Positions 14,030-21,469 of a stretch of DNA of 34,495 nucleotides are shown here, piece after piece. This DNA comes from Candidatus Cloacimonadota bacterium (GTDB taxonomy: Bacteria; Cloacimonadota; Cloacimonadia; Cloacimonadales; TCS61). Location: NCBI GenBank assembly GCA_030445745.1, contig JASUTE010000020.1, forward strand, positions 1 through 34,495. The letters are read 5' to 3'. A program made the translations under genes and the position numbers. The notes beneath the pieces are model-generated. The model was given only the letters and a program-made list of their open reading frames with translations, searched no databases and was not told where the DNA came from. Position 1 is the stretch's first letter, and each line of letters starts with the position of its first letter.

Positions 14030-15816
14030 TATTCCCACTCAATTGTTCCCGGAGGCTTAGTTGTAACATCGTAGAAGATGTAGCCGACGTCCAGTTTTTG
14101 TTTTGCCATATTAATTATTTTATTCATATATTCGGGTGGCATTTCGTAAAAATCAGCACTCATAGCATCGGTAGAAACAACCGGTCTTATCACATAGCAC
14201 CGTTTGCCAAATTTGTCAACTAGCGGCAATTGCACCACCGGCATCTGCCAGATTTCATCTATTTTATCGGTTAATTCTCTCATTAAAGCATCCAGTTGAC
14301 GTAATTCATCTAAATTTTGTTTCTGCAAATAGAGTTTTTCCATATGAAGTTCTGTTACAGGAGTAGTGGAAAAAATAACTCGATTCACCGTTTTAAAATT
14401 GTTCACAACTTTAACTGAAGCTGAGCGAAGGTGTTTCCAAATATCTTTATTTTCTTTATTACGCCAGCAAACAACCGGATGGTGGTAGGTGCGAAAATCA
14501 CCTTGCACGCCCACACTGCGCACTGGTAAAACCTTGCCTTCCAAATCGAATTGATGCAGCATTTGCCTAATTTCTGCAGCTTCTTTTCTATAATTATCCT
14601 GCGGTTTATCGGTAGCAGAACAAATAACCCTGATAGCTAATCCTGGCCCTGGAAAAGGATGCCGTTCAACCAAATGCTCTGGCAACCCAAGTTCTCTTCC
14701 TAAAGCTCTTACCTCGTCTTTATACAGATCGGCTAATGGCTCTATTACCCTACCCGCGTCTATCAATTTCTGTATCTCGCCCACTCGGTTATGGTGGGTT
14801 TTTATCTTGGCAGCTTTTGGAGTAGACCCGCTTTCTATGGTATCTGGGTAGATCGTGCCTTGAACTAACTTCCAATTTTGCTGCAGATTCAGTTTTCCCA
14901 ATTCTTCATTAGCAATTTCCACAAATAGCCTGCCAATTATCAGTCTCTTTTCCTCGGGAGCGGTAACACCTTTCAATGCTTTTAAGAAAGTGTTTTCAGC
15001 TTTAATTATCTCAATATTTTGGAAACCTAATTTTTTAAAATGCTTGGCTAGCTCCACAGATTCATTCTGCCGCATAAAACCGGTATCAACGTGGAAAGAG
15101 TGAATTCTGTCGTTCCCGATAGCTTCAATGCACAAGCGTAGTGCTACCATAGAATCTACACCTCCAGACAACAGCAATACTAGCTTATCACCAGCAGCTT
15201 GTTTTTGTATTTTCCCTATCAGCAGTTCTTTAAAATGCTGGGAATCCCAGCTACGCTCAGCCTGGCAAACTTTTAGGAAATTATCCAACATCTGCTGGCC
15301 GGAGAGCGAGTGCGTAACTTCGGGATGAAACTGCATTCCAAAGAATTTTCCATCATCCGATTCAAAAGCAGCGATCTTTACATTTTCGCTTCTAGCTGTA
15401 ACCCGCAAATTTTTAGGAAGCTGCGCCACATGATCGCCATGACTCATCCAAACTTGTTGATTTGTTGCTAAATTGGAAAAGATCTTGCTATCTGTTTCAC
15501 ATTCAATTTCAGTAAATCCGTACTCAGTTTTATTACCGCTATCTATCTGCCCGCCTAGCATGTAAGCCAAAAGTTGGTGACCATAGCAGATTCCCAAAAT
15601 TGGCACGGGAGAATTTGCTATATCAAGGTCTATTCTGTAAGCTTCTGTTGTATTTACCGAGCGTGGACCACCCGAAAATATTATCCCTTTTATCTCGGTA
15701 TCTAAACTGAATTCTTCCGGATTGTATATCTCGCTAAAAACGTTTAAATCCCGTATCCGGCGCGCTATCAAATGCGTGTATTGTCCACCAAAATCTATAA
15801 TCGCAATTTTATCCAT
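14029..15816 (-). CDS. guaA: GMP synthase (glutamine-hydrolysing), long eukaryote-like form
   Basis: It converts XMP to GMP with ATP and glutamine. The N-terminal class I amidotransferase has the nucleophile C77 in GICYGHQ and H164/E166 in QFHPEV. The ATP pyrophosphatase domain has the P-loop LSGGVDS (216-222). At 595 residues it is ~70 longer than E. coli GuaA. The extra sequence lies in the dimerisation domain, where PVRSVGVQGD, QMPVVQLPLVDKFG and VIRPVVSTDAMSAD recall human GMPS rather than the short bacterial form. It ends in the invariant KPPGTIEWE. I start at the ATG at 15816 with GAGG six bases upstream, overlapping purN by eight bases; an in-frame ATG at 15834 is less likely. It completes the IMP-to-GMP branch with guaB. 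Confidence 0.95.
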   Translation of the reverse strand: MDKIAIIDFGGQYTHLIARRIRDLNVFSEIYNPEEFSLDTEIKGIIFSGGPRSVNTTEAYRIDLDIANSPVPILGICYGHQLLAYMLGGQIDSGNKTEYGFTEIECETDSKIFSNLATNQQVWMSHGDHVAQLPKNLRVTARSENVKIAAFESDDGKFFGMQFHPEVTHSLSGQQMLDNFLKVCQAERSWDSQHFKELLIGKIQKQAAGDKLVLLLSGGVDSMVALRLCIEAIGNDRIHSFHVDTGFMRQNESVELAKHFKKLGFQNIEIIKAENTFLKALKGVTAPEEKRLIIGRLFVEIANEELGKLNLQQNWKLVQGTIYPDTIESGSTPKAAKIKTHHNRVGEIQKLIDAGRVIEPLADLYKDEVRALGRELGLPEHLVERHPFPGPGLAIRVICSATDKPQDNYRKEAAEIRQMLHQFDLEGKVLPVRSVGVQGDFRTYHHPVVCWRNKENKDIWKHLRSASVKVVNNFKTVNRVIFSTTPVTELHMEKLYLQKQNLDELRQLDALMRELTDKIDEIWQMPVVQLPLVDKFGKRCYVIRPVVSTDAMSADFYEMPPEYMNKIINMAKQKLDVGYIFYDVTTKPPGTIEWE

Positions 15817-16390
15817 CTTTGTCCTCATGTTCACAAATCTGCTTAATTATTTCACTGTAAAATTCGTGTTCTACCGCTAAACCGCGTTTCTCTACGTCGG
15901 CCAAACTGGTTGCGCCTTGCAGATTTACTGTTTTTTGCGCAATTATTTTGCCCGTGTCTAAACCTGCATCTACATAATGCACAGTGATCTTGGTTTGTGG
16001 TAATTTATTTTGCCAAGCCCACTTGTAACCGCCTAATCCCCGATGCTGCTTAGTATCTGCCGGATGGATATTTACTATTTTAAATTTTTCTACAAACTCT
16101 GGTGATAACACCCGCATATATCCGGCTAAAACTACCAGATTCGGCTTATACTGCTGCAAAAGCTCTGCTACTTCTTTGTCAAATTGACTGCGCTGTTTTT
16201 TGTAGGAAGGAATTACCGCTGTTTCCAGACCCATTTCTTTAGCTTTTTGCAGTCCTGGTGCATTTTTTTTGTTGGAAAACACTACAGCTATTTCTGCAAT
16301 ATTTTGCAAAATACCAGCTTGAACATTTTTGGCTATGGCTAGCATATTGCTGCCACGACCGCTTATCATTATCGCTAAACGCTTTTTCAT
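15809..16390 (-). CDS. purN: Phosphoribosylglycinamide formyltransferase (folate-dependent)
   Basis: A 193-residue formyltransferase making FGAR from GAR and 10-formyl-THF. Phosphate-binding GRGSNM is at 11-16. The catalytic set is N107 and H109 in VNIHP, and D145 in VDAGLDTGKII. After NIHP the loop reads ADTKQHRGLGGYKWA instead of the common SLLPxYxGLHxHxxA, a divergent substrate loop, so it belongs to a less-studied subgroup. A related formyl-transfer activity cannot be excluded, but the operon context supports GART. The ATG follows the purD stop with no spacer. The ribosome binding site inside purD is weak, so coupling is likely. Confidence 0.88.
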   Translation of the reverse strand: MKKRLAIMISGRGSNMLAIAKNVQAGILQNIAEIAVVFSNKKNAPGLQKAKEMGLETAVIPSYKKQRSQFDKEVAELLQQYKPNLVVLAGYMRVLSPEFVEKFKIVNIHPADTKQHRGLGGYKWAWQNKLPQTKITVHYVDAGLDTGKIIAQKTVNLQGATSLADVEKRGLAVEHEFYSEIIKQICEHEDKDG

Positions 16391-17623
16391 CTATTTTTCC
16401 GTTCTACTGCCTATATCTTTCCGATAATACATATTCTCGAAGCTGTATTTTTGTAGCTTTTTATAGGTATTTTGAATCGCTTGTGCCAAGGTTTCGCCAG
16501 AATCTACCACGTTTAGAACACGGCCACCACTGGTTACCCAGCCATTATCCACAAATTTGGTACCAGCATGAAAAACCAGATCTTCTTCGCCGGTTAATCC
16601 GCTAATTCTCTTCCCTTTTTGGTAAGCTTGGGGATATCCACCGGAAACTAGGACAACATCCACATAATATCTGTCGCTAAATTCCATTTCAAAATCGGCT
16701 AAACTACCATCGAAACAGGCAAGCGCCAATTCTTTCAAATCACTTTTAAGAGCTGGCAATACCACTTCGGTTTCCGGATCACCTAACCGAACATTATATT
16801 CCAAAACTTTAGGACCATCAGCAGTTATCATTAAACCAAAATACAAAACACCATGGTAATTAAAATTTTCTTGCTGTATTCCCTGCATAGTTGGTTCTAT
16901 AATTGTTTGTTCAATCTGTTTTTTTAGTTCTTCGTTATAGAAAGGTACCGGACAAAATGCTCCCATGCCACCAGTATTAGGGCCTTTATCTCCTTCCAAA
17001 AGCTGTTTATGATCTTGCGAGGGCAGCAGTAACTGATAACTCCGACCATCGGTGAAGGCTAAAAGGGAAAGTTCTTTTCCCTCCAATTTTTCTTCAATCA
17101 GCAAATTCGCATCTGCGCCGTATTTTTCATAAAGCTCAGCAACAGCCTGAGTAGCTTCTTCCATGTTAGAACACACATAAACACCTTTACCACCGGCTAA
17201 ACCATCATATTTCAGCACGCAATTGCCATTCATGTTTTCGATAATTTTAATAGCTTCCTGTCTACAACCAGCTGTCTGAAAGTTAGCTGTGGCTACATTG
17301 TATTTTTGCATGAACTTTTTAGCAAAGATCTTGGAACTTTCCAACTTGGCAGCTTCTTTATCCGGACCCAATACCATAATATCATATTCAGCAAAATAAT
17401 CCACAATACCTTTTGCCAATGGTGCTTCAGGGCCCACAAAGATAATTTCGATCTCCTCTTTACAGCAAAATTCTTTCACAGCCTTAAAATCGTTAGGATC
17501 AATATCTACGTTATTGGTGGTACCACCATTACCAGGCAAACAAAACACTTTATCGGCGTTTTGCTGCAATTTCCAAGCTATGGCATGTTCTCTGCCACCC
17601 GAACCTAACACTGCTATTCTCAT
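16391..17623 (-). CDS. purD: Phosphoribosylamine-glycine ligase (GAR synthetase)
   Basis: The 410-residue ATP-grasp enzyme joins phosphoribosylamine and glycine with ATP. It begins MRIAVLGSGGREHAIAWKL, then shows GPEAPLAKG (64-72), the glycine-rich ATP loop YDGLAGGKGVYV (139-150), NTGGMGAFCPVP and the metal-binding LEYNVRLGDPETEVVLP near residue 290. The size is near the 420-430 of typical PurD. AGGAG a few bases before the ATG supports the start. It follows purCE by eight bases. Confidence 0.96.
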   Translation of the reverse strand: MRIAVLGSGGREHAIAWKLQQNADKVFCLPGNGGTTNNVDIDPNDFKAVKEFCCKEEIEIIFVGPEAPLAKGIVDYFAEYDIMVLGPDKEAAKLESSKIFAKKFMQKYNVATANFQTAGCRQEAIKIIENMNGNCVLKYDGLAGGKGVYVCSNMEEATQAVAELYEKYGADANLLIEEKLEGKELSLLAFTDGRSYQLLLPSQDHKQLLEGDKGPNTGGMGAFCPVPFYNEELKKQIEQTIIEPTMQGIQQENFNYHGVLYFGLMITADGPKVLEYNVRLGDPETEVVLPALKSDLKELALACFDGSLADFEMEFSDRYYVDVVLVSGGYPQAYQKGKRISGLTGEEDLVFHAGTKFVDNGWVTSGGRVLNVVDSGETLAQAIQNTYKKLQKYSFENMYYRKDIGSRTEK

Positions 17624-17631
17624 ATCAGCTC

Positions 17632-19017
17632 CTATTTTTGACTTATTTCTTGATCAGAAGCCAGCAATTTTGCCTTCATCTCGGTAATTTCCTTGCGGAA
17701 AGTTGCTTTTAAGCGCTGTAAGTTCAAACTTCTTAGTGCCACTAAAACTGCCGAACTAAGATCAATCATAGTAGCTGCCGGAGTTTGGGAAGGCATCATC
17801 AGGCTGGAATATACATTTACCATGATATCATCTTTATCTTTAAAAGGTGGGCAATTGAAAACTGGTACAGCCAGATTAGCTGCTAAGGCGCCTCCTAAAC
17901 CATTGGAACGCCCAGCAACTGCAATTACAGCACCTGGTTCTAGGGAATTGTTATAAACTTGGGCTAATTCCAAAATACGCTCACCATTTTTATGAGCAGA
18001 AACTACCCGCATCTCTACAAAAATATCGTATTTTTCCAATTTTTCTTTTAATTTCTGGCAATGTGCTAAATCGGAAGGAGACCCCATCACTATTGCTACA
18101 TAACCATCTTTAATAAGCTGTGCCTTCACCAGATTTTTATAAACTCTGTCGTTAACGTTAGCTAAATCTACGGTAAAATCTTGGCCTACGATAGTTTTAT
18201 AGATATCTCTATAGCGGCGAGCAGCTTCTTGAACTACTTCTTCGGGAAGAACTGTTTTCATTTTGCCATCTTCCTGATTGTTCAAAAGCCATTGTCTCAC
18301 ATATTCTTTATCGATGGAATCTACTTTGAGTGGATTTTTCTGATAAGCTGCCAAGCTCCAAAATCGGGAAGAATCGGGAGTATGGATCTCATCTATCAAG
18401 ACCAACTTACCATCAAGAATCCCAAATTCGTATTTTGTGTCTACTAAGACAATTCCACGTTCTTCCAAGAATTTGCTGCCAAATTCAAACAGTTCCATCG
18501 AGATCTGAGCCATTTGCTGGTAAACTTGGCGGCTAGCCCAACCCTCTTCAATTATCGCTTCAGGAGTAATTTCACGATCGATATCTTCTTTGGTAGTTGG
18601 AGTAAGAATGGGTTGAGTAAATCTCTGATTTTGCTGCATGCCTTCTTCTATTTTCACACCAGAGAATTCACGTTTCCCTTTTTTGTAACCACGCCACATA
18701 GAACCTGTCAGGTAACCGCGCACGATCATTTCCACCCGTATTGGTTCTACTTCTTTTACCAGGCTGAGGTTGGGGTCAATAGCTTCGATAAAATGATTAT
18801 CGATAATATGACGAGTTTTCTCAAACCAGAAATTGGTGATTCCATTCAAAACAGCGCCTTTGCCTGGAATATAATTATTTAGAACATTATCGAAACTAGA
18901 AATTCTGTCGGTTACTACCAACATTCTGGTTTTGTCATCAATCCTGTAACTCTCGCGAACTTTGCCGCTGTGAATAAGCTCTAACTGCGGACTTTCCAAC
19001 TTATTTAAATATTGCAT
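17632..19017 (-). CDS. purCE: Bifunctional SAICAR synthetase / class II AIR carboxylase (PAICS-like)
   Basis: Residues 1-~285 are PurC: HSGKVRESY (16-24), DRISSFD (37-43), RGYLTGS (100-106), TPTTKEDIDREI (139-150), LVDTKYEFG (191-199) and LIDEIHTPDSSRFW (207-220). Residues ~305-461 are PurE: MGSPSDLAHC (311-320), VSAHKNGER (339-347), AGRSNGLGG (369-377) and FNCPP. AGRSNGLG and the SAHK motif match the class II, CO2-using AIR carboxylase of animals and some treponemes. Class I uses N5-CAIR and has AGGAAHLPG. So AIR would be carboxylated directly and no purK is needed; none is present here. The order of the two activities swaps the pathway order (PurE then PurC), as in animal PAICS. It sits between purH and purD with short gaps. 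Confidence 0.93.
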   Translation of the reverse strand: MQYLNKLESPQLELIHSGKVRESYRIDDKTRMLVVTDRISSFDNVLNNYIPGKGAVLNGITNFWFEKTRHIIDNHFIEAIDPNLSLVKEVEPIRVEMIVRGYLTGSMWRGYKKGKREFSGVKIEEGMQQNQRFTQPILTPTTKEDIDREITPEAIIEEGWASRQVYQQMAQISMELFEFGSKFLEERGIVLVDTKYEFGILDGKLVLIDEIHTPDSSRFWSLAAYQKNPLKVDSIDKEYVRQWLLNNQEDGKMKTVLPEEVVQEAARRYRDIYKTIVGQDFTVDLANVNDRVYKNLVKAQLIKDGYVAIVMGSPSDLAHCQKLKEKLEKYDIFVEMRVVSAHKNGERILELAQVYNNSLEPGAVIAVAGRSNGLGGALAANLAVPVFNCPPFKDKDDIMVNVYSSLMMPSQTPAATMIDLSSAVLVALRSLNLQRLKATFRKEITEMKAKLLASDQEISQK

Positions 19018-19039
19018 TATAATTCTCCTTTTATATCAT

Positions 19040-20644
19040 CTAGTGTCTAAAATGTCTTATCCCAGTAAATAGCATACCAACTTCCAGTTCATCACAACAT
19101 TTAATCACCTTTTTATCGCGAATGGAGCCGCCGGGCTGAACTATAATCTCAATTCCTACTTGATGAGCTTCTTCTATGCTGTCTGGAAATGGGAAAAAGG
19201 CATCGGAAACTAAAATACATTTGGAAAATTGTTCTTTGAAATATGCTTCCAGGTTTTCGCCGTTGTGTTCTCTGGCTAAATTTTCCTTACATTTTTGAAT
19301 AGCTAATCTGGTAGAAACAACGCGGTTAGGCTGGCCAGCTCCCATTCCCAGTAATTGCAAACTGCCATGTGAATCTCTTCTAACAATAGCGATGGAATTG
19401 GATTTTATTTGGCACATTCCTATTAAGCCAAATTTTACCAGCTCCTCATCAAGTTGAAACTTTCTTTTGGTTACCCATACCAACTTTTCATAGAGCTTAT
19501 CATCAACATCCTGCTTCAAAAGTGCACCATGTAAGAATTTCATATCATATTTGGAAATTGCATCAGCTGGGTCATATTTTACTATGCGCAGATTCTTATG
19601 CAGTTGCAAATATTCCAAAGCTTCATCTGTGAAAGCGGGTGCTATAACCACTTCCACAAATTTCTTTTCGCTTTTTTTGCCATCTAAATGGAAAAATTCA
19701 ACAGTTTGGCGCTGAAGTTCGGAATTAAAAGCTACAATAGAGCCAAAAGCAGAGACCGGATCACCCGCCCAAGCTGCTTCTAAGGCTTTTGCCTGTTCTT
19801 CAGCTTGCGCTAAGCCGCAGGGATTGGTATGCTTCACCACGGCACAGGCGTGTTTCCCTAATTTTTTTACCGAATCTATTGCTGCCTGAATATCTACCAT
19901 ATTGTTGAAGGAAATCTCCTTTCCATTTAACTTTTGTAGATCATATAAACTACCATTAACCCCCTGCTGCTTGTATAAATATCCTTTTTGATGTGGATTT
20001 TCGCCATAACGCAATTCTTTGCCTTTGCTATAGGCTGCTCGCCAGCTTAAAATACCGCTTTGCTCGTCCATGGTGGTTGCTATCATGCTATCGTAATCGG
20101 CTGTGTGGTTAAAAGCCTTGTTCATAAGGTTTTTGCGAGTATTGTAGGAAATTCTGCCACTGTTATTTTTAAACTCCTGGATAATATCTTGGTAATCATC
20201 GAGATCAGTAACCACGGTAACATATTTAAAATTCTTGGCAGCTGCCCTTATCATGGTAGGGCCGCCAATATCGATATTCTCGATCAATTCAGCTAACTCA
20301 GCTCCACTTTGTTTAGCTTTGGCAAATGGATATAAATTACAAATCACCATATCGATCGGCTTTATCCCCAATTCAGCAGCTTCTGCAGCGTCCTGTTCCC
20401 TATCGAAAAGTAAAGCTGATTCTATCTGAAAAGATAGAGTCTTCATTCTACCACCAAAAGCTTCCGGGTTTCCTGTTACTTGGGCAATGTCCGTAACCAT
20501 AATATCAGCATTTTCCAAAACTTTTTTGGTTCCGCCAGTAGAAATTATCTCACAACCTCTGTCATTAAGAGCCTGCGCAAATTCCTCGATTCCGGTTTTA
20601 TCAGACACACTTATTAGAACTCGTTTAATTTCAATTGTTTCCAT
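19040..20644 (-). CDS. purH: Bifunctional AICAR transformylase / IMP cyclohydrolase
   Basis: The 534-residue enzyme carries out the last two steps to IMP. The cyclohydrolase domain (~1-200) has LISVSDKTG, STGGTKKVL, GGRMKTLS and NIDIGGPTMIRAAAKN. The transformylase domain has ELRYGENPHQKGY, CAVVKHTNPCGLA with the catalytic KH pair, SDAFFPFPDSIEEA, QPGGSIRD and the terminal FTGIRHFRH. Length matches E. coli PurH (529). Its ATG lies inside the end of purQ (14-base overlap), with GAGG five bases before it. Confidence 0.97.
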   Translation of the reverse strand: METIEIKRVLISVSDKTGIEEFAQALNDRGCEIISTGGTKKVLENADIMVTDIAQVTGNPEAFGGRMKTLSFQIESALLFDREQDAAEAAELGIKPIDMVICNLYPFAKAKQSGAELAELIENIDIGGPTMIRAAAKNFKYVTVVTDLDDYQDIIQEFKNNSGRISYNTRKNLMNKAFNHTADYDSMIATTMDEQSGILSWRAAYSKGKELRYGENPHQKGYLYKQQGVNGSLYDLQKLNGKEISFNNMVDIQAAIDSVKKLGKHACAVVKHTNPCGLAQAEEQAKALEAAWAGDPVSAFGSIVAFNSELQRQTVEFFHLDGKKSEKKFVEVVIAPAFTDEALEYLQLHKNLRIVKYDPADAISKYDMKFLHGALLKQDVDDKLYEKLVWVTKRKFQLDEELVKFGLIGMCQIKSNSIAIVRRDSHGSLQLLGMGAGQPNRVVSTRLAIQKCKENLAREHNGENLEAYFKEQFSKCILVSDAFFPFPDSIEEAHQVGIEIIVQPGGSIRDKKVIKCCDELEVGMLFTGIRHFRH

Positions 20645-21464
20645 AATTTCCTCTTATTTTTTCTACTATATTTTTGAATATCTGCAAGCCTTCCCCATCT
20701 TCCGAGATTTGTGGATCTTTTCTTTTTAAAGCAGGCCAATTAGGATTGTTGTAGAGCGAAAGATAAGCCTCAGGATGTGGCATCATCCCCAGTATTTGTC
20801 CGGTTTTATCAGTTAATGCTGCGCAATCCATATCAGAGCCATTAGGATTAGCGGGATACTGGCTGGTAATTTCACCCTGCTGGGTGCAATAGGTTAAGCA
20901 GTTCAAATTTTCCTGTTGGATTGCTGTTTTCAGTTCCTGATTTTTCACAATAAGTTTACCTTCACCATGGCGTACTGGCATAAAAATTGTCTCGATTCCT
21001 TTTAAAAAAGGAGTTTTGCTGTTCGAATTAACCTTCAGGTAAACCCATCTGTCTTCAAACTTAGCAGAATTATTACGAGTTAAGGTTACTTCTTGCTCTA
21101 TGTTGCCATTTATATTGGGAAGCAGCCCCATTTTCACCAAAAATTGGAATCCGTTGCATACTCCTAAAATATACTTACCGGCAGCTACAAACTTATTGAT
21201 CTCATCTAAAAAAGTATAGCCGTTTTTCAGCTTGCGGTACTTCATTTTATTTGCCAATACTTTACCAGAACCCAAGTCGTCACCAAAAGAAAACCCACCT
21301 GGAAAATTCAAAATATCGTATTCCTGTATGTTCACATTTCCAGCGAAAATATCATTCAGATGCACAACTTCTGCTTTTGCTCCTGCTAATTTATAAGCAG
21401 CCGCCATCTCTTCTTCACAATTAATTCCAAATCCTGTAACTACAATCGCTTTCACTTCTTTCAT
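20631..21464 (-). CDS. purQ: FGAM synthase, glutamine amidotransferase subunit
   Basis: A class I glutamine amidotransferase that supplies ammonia to PurL. The oxyanion strand is FPGGFSFGDDLGSG. The nucleophile C103 lies in GVCNGFQFL, and the His/Glu pair in MMPHPEAYLS. At 277 residues it is longer than B. subtilis PurQ (~227), with extra sequence around EDRWVYLKVNSNSK that resembles the amidotransferase end of large PurL. I choose the ATG at 21464. A GTG at 21473 overlapping the purL stop (GTGA) is equally readable. It is transcribed between purL and purH. Confidence 0.95.
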   Translation of the reverse strand: MKEVKAIVVTGFGINCEEEMAAAYKLAGAKAEVVHLNDIFAGNVNIQEYDILNFPGGFSFGDDLGSGKVLANKMKYRKLKNGYTFLDEINKFVAAGKYILGVCNGFQFLVKMGLLPNINGNIEQEVTLTRNNSAKFEDRWVYLKVNSNSKTPFLKGIETIFMPVRHGEGKLIVKNQELKTAIQQENLNCLTYCTQQGEITSQYPANPNGSDMDCAALTDKTGQILGMMPHPEAYLSLYNNPNWPALKRKDPQISEDGEGLQIFKNIVEKIRGNYGNN

Positions 21465-21469
21465 CTTGC

